Shown in pieces: positions 10,070-18,228 of a DNA stretch of 64,000 nucleotides; the stretch's first letter is position 1, and the number at the start of each line of letters is the position of its first letter. A program made the translations under genes and the position numbers. Location: the NCBI RefSeq assembly GCF_010365105.1, contig NZ_JAAFGZ010000006.1, positions 99,172-163,171 of the forward strand, written 5' to 3'. The notes below the pieces were generated by a model that saw nothing but the letters and a program-made list of their open reading frames with translations, ran no database searches and was not told where the DNA came from. This DNA comes from Polaromonas sp. Its GTDB lineage: Bacteria; Pseudomonadota; Gammaproteobacteria; Burkholderiales; Burkholderiaceae_C.

Positions 10070-10093
10070 GCAAGACCCCTACTGGGGCTTTGC
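10070..10093 (+). terminator. Imperfect hairpin between ccoP and ccoG
   Basis: GCAAGACCCC and GGGGCTTTGC form a 10-bp stem with two mismatches around a TACT loop. There is no long T-tract after it, so it is more likely a weak attenuator or an mRNA-processing hairpin that sets the ratio of structural subunits to assembly factors than a full terminator. Confidence 0.35.
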
Positions 10094-10107
10094 ATGGAGC
10101 AGTACCT

Positions 10108-11574
10108 GTGGATAAATTAAAGCCGACTACTCGAAAAGTCATTCCCATCACGGTAATGGCTGGAGAGCAGTTGCAGGCCACGTCAGCAACTGCCGATGGC
10201 GAACCAGGCAGCATCTACCAAGCCCAGAAGAAAATTTACCCGCGAAGCGTCACGGGGCTTTTTTCCAAGTGGCGCTGGGCCATGGTCTATATCACCCAGC
10301 TTGTCTTCTATGGCCTGCCGTGGCTGGAGTGGGGCCAGCGCCAAGCGATATTGTTTGATCTGGAAGCACGGCGCTTTTATATTCTTGGGCTGGTTCTTTA
10401 CCCGCAGGATTTCATTTACCTCGCGGGCATTCTGGTGATTTCGGCGTTGGGGTTGTTCTTGTTCACGGCCGTAGCCGGCCGCCAGTGGTGCGGCTATGCC
10501 TGTCCCCAGACGGTATATACCGAAATCTTTCTTTGGCTAGAAAAGATCACCGAAGGCGACCGCTCGGCGCGTTTGCGACTCGATGCAAGTCCCATGTCCG
10601 TAAAAAAGTTTGCACGCAAGGCCAGCAAGCAGGTTTTGTGGATTGGCCTGGCCCTGTGGACCGGGTTTACCTTTGTCGGCTATTTCACGCCCATCAAGGA
10701 ACTGGGTGTCAGTTTCGTCAATGCAAGTATGGGATCATGGGAAACCTTTTGGGTTTTCTTTTACGGGTTTGCGACCTATGGCAATGCAGGGTATATGCGC
10801 GAGCAGGTCTGCAAGTACATGTGCCCGTATGCGCGCTTTCAAAGTGCCATGTTCGACAAGGACACCTTGATCGTGACCTATGACGAGGCGCGCGGCGAAC
10901 CCCGGGGCTCCCGTTCCAAGAAGGCTGATCCGGCGGCTCTGAATCTGGGTTCCTGTGTTGACTGCACGCTTTGTGTCCAGGTCTGTCCGACGGGGATCGA
11001 TATCCGCAAAGGACTGCAATACGAATGCATCAGTTGCGCGGCCTGTATCGATGTATGCGATACCGTGATGGACAAGATGAACTACCCACGCGGCCTGATT
11101 CGCTATTCAACCCAAAACGCGGTAGTGCAGGGCTGGGGTAAATCGCAGCTTTTGCGCCGCATATTTCGTCCCAGGGTGCTTGTCTACACGGCCATCTTGC
11201 TCTCCGTGACCGCCGCCATGTTCATCAGTCTGGCGCTGCGCTCCCCGTTCAAGGTCGATGTTATCCGTGACCGTACTTCGCTGGCACGTATCGTGAGTGG
11301 TGGAAAGATCGAAAATGTCTACCGCCTGCAGGTGATGAATGCGACTGAAACCACCCAGCAATACCGCATTGCCGCCACCGGGTTGCCAGGTCTGACACTG
11401 GCCTCAGAAAGCACTTTCACGGTTGATGCGACTCAGGCGCGCGGAATTCCCGTCACCTTGCAATTGCCATACGAGGCGGCAAGTCCAGGCTCGCATGAAA
11501 TTCATTTTGAAATCGAGGCTCTCAATTCGCCGGGACGCGTGATCGAGAAGTCGGTATTTCTCGTACCCCGCTAA
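10108..11574 (+). CDS. ccoG: cbb3 oxidase accessory protein CcoG (FixG), polyferredoxin-like
   Basis: A 488-residue membrane iron-sulfur protein. After a soluble N-terminus come several transmembrane helices, the RQWCGYACPQTVYTE motif, and two 4Fe-4S clusters (CVDCTLCVQVCP and CISCAACIDVCD), then a last helix and a periplasmic Ig-like C-terminal domain. CcoG takes part in copper handling for cbb3 assembly, probably as a cupric reductase. The GTG at 10108 is preferred because GGAG lies 8 bases upstream; an in-frame TTG exists at 10090. Confidence 0.93.
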   Translation: MDKLKPTTRKVIPITVMAGEQLQATSATADGEPGSIYQAQKKIYPRSVTGLFSKWRWAMVYITQLVFYGLPWLEWGQRQAILFDLEARRFYILGLVLYPQDFIYLAGILVISALGLFLFTAVAGRQWCGYACPQTVYTEIFLWLEKITEGDRSARLRLDASPMSVKKFARKASKQVLWIGLALWTGFTFVGYFTPIKELGVSFVNASMGSWETFWVFFYGFATYGNAGYMREQVCKYMCPYARFQSAMFDKDTLIVTYDEARGEPRGSRSKKADPAALNLGSCVDCTLCVQVCPTGIDIRKGLQYECISCAACIDVCDTVMDKMNYPRGLIRYSTQNAVVQGWGKSQLLRRIFRPRVLVYTAILLSVTAAMFISLALRSPFKVDVIRDRTSLARIVSGGKIENVYRLQVMNATETTQQYRIAATGLPGLTLASESTFTVDATQARGIPVTLQLPYEAASPGSHEIHFEIEALNSPGRVIEKSVFLVPR

Positions 11575-11592
11575 ATTAATAATGGAAATATC

Positions 11593-11850
11593 ATGAACAA
11601 AGAAGACGGACAACCCTGGTGGAAATTCGGGCATGTGTGGATGGTTTTCGCAGGGCCTGCGGTGGTTGTCGTTGCCTCATTCATCACCTTGTACCTCGCC
11701 ATCAAGATCCCCGATCCTGTCGTGACCGGCTACGGCCAGGGATCATTGTCGAGTGGCGTGAAGCAGGAGTCGTTGTCCACCAATATGGCACCAGCGATGC
11801 AGGCCCGAAATCATGCGGCCACGGGCGTTCCAGCGCCTGCTGAGCCTTGA
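11593..11850 (+). CDS. ccoH: CcoH/FixH-like assembly protein (short form)
   Basis: An 85-residue protein with the WWKFGHVWMVFAGPAVVVVASF region typical of the membrane part of FixH, and a short tail that seems unstructured. Rhizobial FixH is about twice as long with a periplasmic domain, so this is a short form. It follows ccoG by 18 bases. The likely role is stabilising the assembling oxidase. Confidence 0.8.
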   Translation: MNKEDGQPWWKFGHVWMVFAGPAVVVVASFITLYLAIKIPDPVVTGYGQGSLSSGVKQESLSTNMAPAMQARNHAATGVPAPAEP

Positions 11851-11881
11851 GAACTGAACCGGATTCGGAAGGAGTCGTCAA

Positions 11882-11923
11882 ATGACAAGTCCATTCAACC
11901 CTCAAATTACCAGAAGGATTTGA
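11882..11923 (+). CDS. Possible 13-residue leader peptide
   Basis: ATG at 11882 opens a 13-codon reading frame (MTSPFNPQITRRI) ending at 11923. A strong GGAAGGAG ribosome site lies 6-8 bases upstream, better than that of the membrane protein that follows. The stop lies 5 bases before the next gene's ATG (11929) and overlaps an in-frame TTG (11920), which suits translational coupling. Coding is unproven. Confidence 0.3.
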   Translation: MTSPFNPQITRRI

Positions 11924-11928
11924 ACTTT

Positions 11929-12222
11929 ATGTGGGCTCACCGATTGATGTGGATTGCATGGCCTGCCTTCTTGCTGGCAGGCATGATAGAAATGCTGGTA
12001 TTCGCCCTGGTTGATCCGCAGAGCCTGCATTGGTTTGGCCAGCCTCTGGCTTTGTCTCGCGAGGCCGTCTACACTTTGGCTTTTTTTGTATTCTGGGCAC
12101 TGACCATGGCATCAAGTGCTTTGACAACCCTGCTTGCCATGTCTCCATTCGAAGTCAATCGTCGCCAACTTCTGGCGGATGAAGTGCTCGAAAGCGGTGC
12201 TCGAAAAGTGAAGATCAATTAG
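11929..12222 (+). CDS. Small membrane protein of the cco cluster, unknown function
   Basis: A 97-residue protein with two or three hydrophobic segments (about residues 6-28 and 45-72) and a soluble C-terminal tail ending in VLESGARKVKIN. I do not recognise a named family. It is the last plus-strand gene before the convergent fnr gene and is probably co-transcribed with ccoGH. AGAAGGA lies 10 bases upstream of the ATG; a TTG three codons earlier is also possible. A role in oxidase assembly is only suggested by position. Confidence 0.75.
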   Translation: MWAHRLMWIAWPAFLLAGMIEMLVFALVDPQSLHWFGQPLALSREAVYTLAFFVFWALTMASSALTTLLAMSPFEVNRRQLLADEVLESGARKVKIN

Positions 12223-12261
12223 CCCGTCCACCCATCAGTCACCGGCCAAGAAATTTCAGTC

Positions 12262-13059
12262 TTAGCAGGATTTCTGGTTGTTGTTCACGATCAGTTTGAG
12301 GGCTTCGGTATCAAGGATGCGCACATGACGCTGCTTGACCTCCACAATCTTGTCTTCTACGAATTTTGAAAAAGTCCGGCTGACCGTTTCCAGCTTAAGG
12401 CCCAGGTAGCTGCCAATTTCCTCTCGCGTCATGCGCAACAGAAGTTCGGATTGCGAGAAGCCGCGAGCATGCAGCCGCTGGACCAGGTTCAACAAAAAGG
12501 CGGCCAGGCGCTCTTCCGCGCGCATGCTGCCGAGCAGCAGCATCACGCCGTGTTCACGAACGATCTCTCGGCTCATGATTTTGTGCACATGGCGTTGAAG
12601 GGAGACAACTTCCCGTGACAACTCTTCGATGCGGTCAAACGGCATCACGCATACTTCAGCGTCTTCCAGCGCGATAGCATCACAGGTGTGGTGCTCCTTG
12701 ACAATGCCGTCCAGACCGATAATTTCGCCAGCCATCTGAAATCCGGTCACCTGATTGCGGCCGTCTTCGGTGGTGATGCAGGTTTTGAAAAAGCCGGTTC
12801 GGATGGCAAACAGTGAACTGAACTTTTCACCGTTGCTGTACAGACGGCCTCCGCGTTTGACCTTGCGGCGTACAGCGACCACTTCCTCGATCCTGTCCAG
12901 TTCATCGGCTTTCAGGCCCATGGGCATGCAAAGTTCACGAAGGTTGCAGTTGGAGCAGGCAACTTTCACGGTGACAGGGTTGATGGGCTGGAGCCCGGCG
13001 TCGCTTGCGACTTCCCCGCGCTTGCCCGTACTCATGGACTCTGGTTTGACCTCGAACAT
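12262..13059 (-). CDS. fnr: FNR-type oxygen-sensing transcriptional regulator
   Basis: A 265-residue Crp/Fnr-family regulator. The N-terminal cysteines C35-x2-C38-x5-C44 and the central C126 match the 4Fe-4S ligands of E. coli FNR, so it should lose DNA binding in O2. A cNMP-type effector domain and dimer helix follow. The C-terminal helix-turn-helix contains EETVSR-like residues (LETVSRTF) that read TTGAT half-sites. It faces hemN divergently, with a near-perfect FNR box in the shared promoter, which suggests autoregulation. Its likely targets in this window are ccoI, ccoN, hemN and narK. Confidence 0.93.
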   Translation of the reverse strand: MFEVKPESMSTGKRGEVASDAGLQPINPVTVKVACSNCNLRELCMPMGLKADELDRIEEVVAVRRKVKRGGRLYSNGEKFSSLFAIRTGFFKTCITTEDGRNQVTGFQMAGEIIGLDGIVKEHHTCDAIALEDAEVCVMPFDRIEELSREVVSLQRHVHKIMSREIVREHGVMLLLGSMRAEERLAAFLLNLVQRLHARGFSQSELLLRMTREEIGSYLGLKLETVSRTFSKFVEDKIVEVKQRHVRILDTEALKLIVNNNQKSC

Positions 13060-13108
13060 GACATTCTCCTGATGTGGGTTCGTTGCATGGTTTTAGACAG
13101 GCTGACCG

Positions 13109-13122
13109 CTGACATAGGTCAA
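13109..13122 (+). promoter_or_regulatory. FNR box between fnr and hemN
   Basis: CTGAC-ATAG-GTCAA matches TTGAC-N4-GTCAA except for the first base. It lies in the 162-base divergent promoter, about 56 bases from the fnr start and about 106 from the hemN start, so it could repress fnr or activate hemN. Confidence 0.55.
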
Positions 13123-13221
13123 ACAAGCAATGCGAACTTCAAGATACATTGGCAGTGCTTGCCCCGGAATCGCGGGTGCGCGTTTCAAGGAACCGTCACG
13201 AACGCACTTGCGGTTGATTGT

Positions 13222-14604
13222 ATGCCCATCCCCACTCACGAATTGATTCGCCGTTTCGATGTACCGGGACCGCGCTACACCACGTACCCGACCGCAGACC
13301 GCTTCGTCGAAGCCTTCACGCCCGAACAGCTGGCGCAGGCACTTGCACAGCGCCGAAACGGCGCGGCCGCCATGCGAGTGCCGCTTTCAGTCTACGTGCA
13401 TATTCCTTTCTGCGAATCGCTTTGCTATTACTGTTCCTGTCACAAGATCATCACCAGGCAGCATGCACACGGCGAAACCTACCTGCACTACCTTGGCCGC
13501 GAGCTTGATTTGTACACTGCTCATCTGGGAACGGGTCAAGCAGTCAGCCAGCTCGATCTGGGCGGCGGCAGCCCCACCTTCTTGAGCGATGGTGAATTGC
13601 GCAAGTTGATGGCCATGCTGCGGCGGAGCTTCCAGTTTGCAGCGGGTGGAGACTATTCCATTGAAGTCGATCCGCGAACCGTAGACTCCGCGCGCCTGTC
13701 CACACTGGCGGAACTGGGTTTCAACCGGCTGAGCTTCGGGGTCCAGGATTTCGATCCGGCGGTGCAAAAAGCGGTCCATCGCATCCAGCCTGCCGAACAG
13801 GTTTTTTCATTGATGGCAGCGGCACGCCTGATTGATTTTGAGTCCATCAACATGGACCTGATCCATGGGCTGCCGAAACAAACGCCGGAATCGTTTGACC
13901 GCACCCTGGCGCAGGTTTTGGAATTGCGGCCGGACTCCATTGCCCTGTACGCATATGACCACCTGCCCCAGCACTTCAAACCGCAACGCCGGATTGATGT
14001 TGCCGCGTTGCCTGACCCCCGCGCCAGGCTTTGCATGCAGTCGCACTCTTTTTCTGCCTTTCAGCATGCCGGTTATGTGTATATCGGCATGGACCACTTT
14101 GCCCTGCCTGACCATGCACTGGCGGTTGCCAAACGCCAGGGCCGACTGCACCGCAACTCCCAGGGCTACAGCATCCAGCCTGACGCCGACCTGATCGGTC
14201 TGGGGGTCTCCGCCATAGGCAAGGTGGGCGCCACTTACAGCCAAAACGCCAAGACACTGGACACGTATTACGACGACCTGCAGCAGGGGCGACTGCCCGT
14301 GGCACGGGGTCTGGCGCTGTCCCGCGATGACCTGGTGCGGCGCAGCGTCATCATGGCGCTGATGTGCCAGGGCCAGTTGGAGTTCGAGTCGATCGAACTG
14401 GGCTACCTGATTGATTTCAAGTGCTATTTTGCCGCCGAGCTGGAACTGCTTTGCGGCCTGCAGGCACAGGGTCTGGTGGAGGTCAGTGACACTGGCCTTC
14501 AGGTGACGGCGATGGGCTGTTATTTTGTACGCAGCGTGGCGATGGTTTTTGACCGCTATCTGCAGGCAGACCGTACGCGTGCAAGGTTTTCCCGGATCAT
14601 CTAG
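13222..14604 (+). CDS. hemN: Oxygen-independent coproporphyrinogen III dehydrogenase HemN
   Basis: A 460-residue radical-SAM enzyme that makes protoporphyrinogen IX without O2. The cluster motif C64-x3-C68-x2-C71-x-C73 (in CESLCYYCSC) matches E. coli HemN, and GGGSPTF and the YAYDHLPQ region are also family features. The ATG at 13222 gives the normal length and the family start MPIPTHELIRRFDVPGPRYT. Divergent to fnr with an FNR box between; it supplies haem to the cco and nar enzymes under low oxygen. Confidence 0.95.
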   Translation: MPIPTHELIRRFDVPGPRYTTYPTADRFVEAFTPEQLAQALAQRRNGAAAMRVPLSVYVHIPFCESLCYYCSCHKIITRQHAHGETYLHYLGRELDLYTAHLGTGQAVSQLDLGGGSPTFLSDGELRKLMAMLRRSFQFAAGGDYSIEVDPRTVDSARLSTLAELGFNRLSFGVQDFDPAVQKAVHRIQPAEQVFSLMAAARLIDFESINMDLIHGLPKQTPESFDRTLAQVLELRPDSIALYAYDHLPQHFKPQRRIDVAALPDPRARLCMQSHSFSAFQHAGYVYIGMDHFALPDHALAVAKRQGRLHRNSQGYSIQPDADLIGLGVSAIGKVGATYSQNAKTLDTYYDDLQQGRLPVARGLALSRDDLVRRSVIMALMCQGQLEFESIELGYLIDFKCYFAAELELLCGLQAQGLVEVSDTGLQVTAMGCYFVRSVAMVFDRYLQADRTRARFSRII

Positions 14605-14613
14605 AACGGTTTC

Positions 14614-15288
14614 ATGAACACCTCGCTGGCCATGACGGCATTATTGATGGGACTGGCAGGCGGGCCGCACTGCATTGCCATGTGCGGCGCCGCCTGCGCG
14701 GGCATCGGCAATGCGGCCGGCGCGCGCAAGACATCCGCCCTCTGGACTTTCCAGGCTGGTAGGCTGGCCAGCTATTCGGCGCTCGGTGCGGTGGCCGCAG
14801 CGTCGATGCAGGGCCTGGGATGGCTGACCACCCAGACGGCAGTCATGCGCCCGGTCTGGACGCTGTTTCATGTCGCCGTGATGATGATGGGCTTGATGCT
14901 GGTGGTGCTGGCCCGCCAGCCGGTGTGGCTCGACAGCACGGCGCGTAGCGTATGGAGCCGGGTCAGGGCGTTCAATGCATCCTGGGGCCGGGGCGCGCCG
15001 CTGGCCATTGGCGCACTCTGGGCCTTCATGCCATGCGGGCTGCTGTACTCGGCGGTGCTGGTGGCGGCCCTGAGCGGCGGTCCGCTGCAGGGCGCGCTGA
15101 CCATGGCGCTGTTTGCCCTGGGCAGTAGTGTGTCCCTGCTGATCGGCCCGTGGCTGCTGCTGCGCCTGCGCGGCGGTGGAAGCGGTGAATGGGGCATTCG
15201 CCTGGCCGGGCTGGCATTGGCAGCCACTTCCGGCTGGGCCTTGTGGATGGGGCTGGCGCACGATACGGCGCCCTGGTGTGTTACGTAA
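14614..15288 (+). CDS. TauE/SafE-family membrane protein next to hemN
   Basis: A 224-residue protein with about six transmembrane helices. It begins MNTSLAMTALLMGLAGGPHCIAMCG, and the GGxHCxxMCG motif is shared with the DsbD/TauE-like proteins found in cbb3 and cytochrome c biogenesis clusters. A second helix pair holds FMPCGLLYSA. The Cys-containing helices suggest a metal- or thiol-handling role in cytochrome assembly, inferred from motif and location. It follows hemN by 9 bases. Confidence 0.8.
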   Translation: MNTSLAMTALLMGLAGGPHCIAMCGAACAGIGNAAGARKTSALWTFQAGRLASYSALGAVAAASMQGLGWLTTQTAVMRPVWTLFHVAVMMMGLMLVVLARQPVWLDSTARSVWSRVRAFNASWGRGAPLAIGALWAFMPCGLLYSAVLVAALSGGPLQGALTMALFALGSSVSLLIGPWLLLRLRGGGSGEWGIRLAGLALAATSGWALWMGLAHDTAPWCVT

Positions 15289-15289
15289 G

Positions 15290-15372
15290 CCCCCACGCTC
15301 CGCCGCTGCGCGGGTCGCTGCCCCTGAGGGGGCGCTGCGCCTGCGGCCCGGCAAAGCCGGTTCCGCGGCCCC
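15290..15372 (+). repeat. GC-rich dispersed repeat, intergenic copy
   Basis: Starts directly after the upstream TAA stop with CCCCCACGCTCCGCCGCTGC and runs through CCCCTGAGGGGGC and CCGGCAAAGCCGGTTCCGCGG, which contain nested palindromes. The same sequence is found inside leuS at 3112-3203. This kind of element follows many genes in Comamonadaceae. Confidence 0.75.
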
Positions 15373-15438
15373 TGCTGTTGTTCAGGGCTTTTTCAGCCTT
15401 TGGGGCGTATTCATTCTGATCAGAAAACCAATTTTCAG

Positions 15439-15496
15439 TACCGAATAGGCTTCTTTCGCATGCTGAGTATGGTTAACCAGCTACAAATTCGATAGC
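15439..15496 (+). repeat. 58-bp dispersed element
   Basis: Contains ATAGGCTTCTTTCGCATG and ends in the palindrome GCTACAAATTCGATAGC (one mismatch from GCTAT-N7-ATAGC). Lies 57 bases beyond the 3' end of the arginase gene. Confidence 0.6.
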
Positions 15497-15552
15497 AATC
15501 AGCCAGCCGGCGAGTTTTGAACGCCGCGATGGACGTGCCCGGTGATGCCGCT

Positions 15553-16470
15553 CTATCCCCGGCGCATCAGCGTGCTTTTGCCGAACAGGCTTTCGATCAG
15601 GTCCAGCGCCACTTCGGCCGTGGCATTGCGCACGTCGAGTGCCGGGTTGAGCTCCATCACGTCAAGCGATGCCATGCGGCCGGTGTCGGCAATCATTTCC
15701 ATGCACAGCTGGGCTTCGCGGTAGGTGGGGCCGCCCTTGACGGCCGTTCCAACGCCGGGCGCGAAGCTGGCGTCCAGAAAGTCCACGTCAAAGCTCACAT
15801 GCAGGTGCGTGTCGGCGTCGATGCCGGCCAGCGCCGCCTCCATGGTGCGCTTCATGCCCATTTCGTCGATGTAGCGCATGTCGAACACCTCCAGCCCCGA
15901 TGCCCTGACAAAGCGCTTTTCGCCGGCATCCACGCTGCGGATGCCGATCTGGCGAATGACCGACGGCTCGATCGCCGGCGACTGCCCGCCAATGCCTGTC
16001 AGTTCGGCCGGCCCGTGGCCGCACAGGACCGCCACCGGCATGCCGTGCGTGTTGCCGGTCGGCGTCAGGTCGTCGGTGTTGAAGTCGGTGTGCGCATCGA
16101 GCCACAGCACGCGCAGCTTCTTGCCGGTCTGGCGACAGTGACGGGCTACCGCGCTGATGGAGCCAATCGCCAAGCAGTGGTCGCCGCCCAGCAGCACCGG
16201 CATCTCGCCCTCGATCAGCGCCGTATGCACCGCTTCGTGCACCGCATGGTTCCAGGCCGCAACCTCGACCAGGTGGCGGTAGCCGCTAACGGGTGCTTGC
16301 CAGGGGTTGGCCGGTCCGACAAGGTTGCCCTGGTCGGTGACGCGCAGGCCGTGGCCTTCCAGTGTCGGCTGCAGGCCCGCCACGCGGAAAGCTTCCGGAC
16401 CCATCGAGGCGCCGCGCGTGCCCGCGCCGACATCGGTGGGTGCGCCTATCAGTCTGATGTGTTGTGTCAT
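15553..16470 (-). CDS. rocF: Arginase
   Basis: A 305-residue manganese enzyme of the arginase/agmatinase family that cleaves arginine to ornithine and urea. The ATG at 16470 begins MTQHIRLIGAPTDVGAG. Metal ligands are visible as H98 in GGDHCLAIGS, D125/H127/D129 in DAHTDFN, and the later SFDVDFLDA motif. Together with the neighbouring ornithine cyclodeaminase it converts arginine to proline. It is downstream of ocd on the same strand (52 bases apart), so it is probably co-transcribed from the promoter shared with the Lrp gene. Confidence 0.92.
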   Translation of the reverse strand: MTQHIRLIGAPTDVGAGTRGASMGPEAFRVAGLQPTLEGHGLRVTDQGNLVGPANPWQAPVSGYRHLVEVAAWNHAVHEAVHTALIEGEMPVLLGGDHCLAIGSISAVARHCRQTGKKLRVLWLDAHTDFNTDDLTPTGNTHGMPVAVLCGHGPAELTGIGGQSPAIEPSVIRQIGIRSVDAGEKRFVRASGLEVFDMRYIDEMGMKRTMEAALAGIDADTHLHVSFDVDFLDASFAPGVGTAVKGGPTYREAQLCMEMIADTGRMASLDVMELNPALDVRNATAEVALDLIESLFGKSTLMRRG

Positions 16471-16522
16471 GGGGTTGTCGATTCGCGGTTGTGGGCAATG
16501 TGTTTTATGGGCGACTTGCGGC

Positions 16523-17647
16523 TCATTCCAGAACGGGCTCGGCCACTGGCCGGACAGGCGCCCCGGCGTCCAGCAGTCCGGAGGCACTGGAAAAGGCCGG
16601 CCTGACGAGCTGGTAAAGGTCCTTGGGGTCTTCCAGCCGGGGAATCAGGGGCAGGGACTGGCCAAGTCCGTGCCCTCGGGCCTGGGCGTAAAGATAGCGC
16701 AAGGCCGAGAAATCCTCAAGCGCAAAGCCGACCGAGTCAAACACCGTGACCTGCGCGGCGCTGTCACGGCCCGTCGCATCGCCTGCCAGCACCTGCCACA
16801 GTTCGGTGACGGCAAAACCGGGCGGCATCTGCTGCAGATCGCCTTCCACGCGGGTTTGCGGCTCGTATTCCACGAACACTTTGGCGGCGGCCAGCACCTC
16901 GGGGTGGATTTCGGTTTTGCCGGGACAGTCGCCACCTACGGCGTTCAGGTGGGTGCCGGGGCTGAGCATGCCGGCGGTAATGATGGCCGCCTGTGTCTTG
17001 TCGGCGGTGATGGTGGTCACGATGTCCGCGTCAAACACCGCTTCAGCGCTGCTGGCGCAGACCCGCAGGCGCAGGCCGGCGGTGTCCGGGTTGGCCTGCA
17101 GGTTCCGCATCAGCTTGGCGGTGGCGGCGGCATCGGTGTCGTAGAGACGGATTTCCTTGATGCCGAGCAAATGGTGAAATGCCAGCGCCTGGAATTCGCT
17201 TTGTGCGCCATTGCCGATCAGCGCCATCACGCGGCTCTCGGGCCGGGCCAGCGCGCGCGCCGCCAGCACCGAAGTGGCGGCGGTGCGCAAGGCCGTCGCC
17301 AGCGTCAGTTCACTGAGCAGCATCGGCATGCCGGTGGACACATCGGCCAGAACCCCGAACGCCATGACAGTAGGCAGGCCCTGCGAGGTGTTTTTCGGAT
17401 GGCCGTTGACGTATTTGAAGGTGTAGTGGGCGCCATCGGCAATCGGCATGAGTTCGATCACGCCGTCCGGTGAATGGCTCGCCAGGCGCGCCGACTTGTC
17501 AAAGCTGCTCCAGCGCGAAAAATCCTGCCGGATGTACGCTTCCAGACCCTGCAGCGTAGCAGCCATGCCCTGGTTGTGGACCAGTCCGGCCACATCGGAG
17601 GGGCTCAGGAAAAGGGTTTTCTGGCAGGGTTGAGTGACATGTTTCAT
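16523..17647 (-). CDS. Ornithine cyclodeaminase
   Basis: A 374-residue protein of the ornithine cyclodeaminase/mu-crystallin family, which turns ornithine into proline and ammonia using NAD. The nucleotide-binding stretch ALIGNGAQSEFQ and the motifs KYVNGHPKN and GGDCPGKTE are visible. The ATG at 17647 is preceded by GAGG at a short distance. It lies upstream of arginase and divergent from an Lrp/AsnC gene, as expected for an arginine-catabolic unit. An open frame extends to 17728 without family similarity. Confidence 0.9.
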   Translation of the reverse strand: MKHVTQPCQKTLFLSPSDVAGLVHNQGMAATLQGLEAYIRQDFSRWSSFDKSARLASHSPDGVIELMPIADGAHYTFKYVNGHPKNTSQGLPTVMAFGVLADVSTGMPMLLSELTLATALRTAATSVLAARALARPESRVMALIGNGAQSEFQALAFHHLLGIKEIRLYDTDAAATAKLMRNLQANPDTAGLRLRVCASSAEAVFDADIVTTITADKTQAAIITAGMLSPGTHLNAVGGDCPGKTEIHPEVLAAAKVFVEYEPQTRVEGDLQQMPPGFAVTELWQVLAGDATGRDSAAQVTVFDSVGFALEDFSALRYLYAQARGHGLGQSLPLIPRLEDPKDLYQLVRPAFSSASGLLDAGAPVRPVAEPVLE

Positions 17648-17710
17648 GGAGGCCTCGCGCGCTTTGGAAAAGATGCACCCAGTGTCCTTCTCACGCAAGG
17701 CAATCACAAG

Positions 17711-17735
17711 TGTCAAAATTGAGTGCAAATTGACA
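17711..17735 (+). promoter_or_regulatory. Candidate Lrp/AsnC operator in the divergent promoter
   Basis: TGTCAA and TTGACA are inverted arms separated by 13 bases, in the 122-base gap between ocd and the regulator gene. A further TGACA occurs at about 17749. Position and symmetry suit binding of the adjacent Lrp-type protein, but no consensus is known for this branch. Confidence 0.4.
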
Positions 17736-17769
17736 GTTTATTGCCGTTATGACAGGATAAAATATCAAA

Positions 17770-18195
17770 ATGGATGAAACCGATCACCAGCTGATTTCCT
17801 TTTTGCGCCAGGACGCACGCCTTTCCGTGGCGACGCTGGCCACTCGGATGGGGGTTTCGCGCGGTACCGTCACCAACCGGATTCGCAAGCTGGAAGACGA
17901 GCGCGTCATCGTCGGCTACACCGTGCGCCTGCGGCCCGATGTGCAGCGGAGTGAAATCAAGGCATGGATGAGCATTGCCGTCGAGGGCAACCAGACCCGC
18001 ACGGTGATTGCCAGCCTGCTGGGCGAGCCCGGCGTGGCCACGCTGCACGACACCAACGGCCGCTGGGACCTGCTGGCCGAACTGCGCGCCGAAAACCTGC
18101 AGGATCTGGCCAAGGTGCTCGAACGCATCCGCCTGCTCAAGGGCATCAGCAACACCGAAACCAGCATTCACCTGGAAACCTACCGGCTCTCGTAG
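17770..18195 (+). CDS. Lrp/AsnC-family transcriptional regulator
   Basis: A 141-residue protein with an N-terminal helix-turn-helix (DHQLISFLRQDARLSVATLA and MGVSRGTVTNRIRKLE, about residues 5-45) and a C-terminal RAM-type ligand-binding domain. Divergent from ornithine cyclodeaminase and arginase, so it probably controls arginine or ornithine use in response to an amino acid. It lacks obvious truncation. holA follows by 33 bases. Confidence 0.88.
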   Translation: MDETDHQLISFLRQDARLSVATLATRMGVSRGTVTNRIRKLEDERVIVGYTVRLRPDVQRSEIKAWMSIAVEGNQTRTVIASLLGEPGVATLHDTNGRWDLLAELRAENLQDLAKVLERIRLLKGISNTETSIHLETYRLS

Positions 18196-18228
18196 CGCGC
18201 AGGCCCCAGCTTCTAGAATCACTCCACT

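Noticed and set aside
15517..16605. Long plus-strand open frame opposite arginase (362 codons)
   Set aside because: Composition is typical of an antisense shadow in GC-rich DNA; the minus strand encodes a clear arginase with metal ligands.
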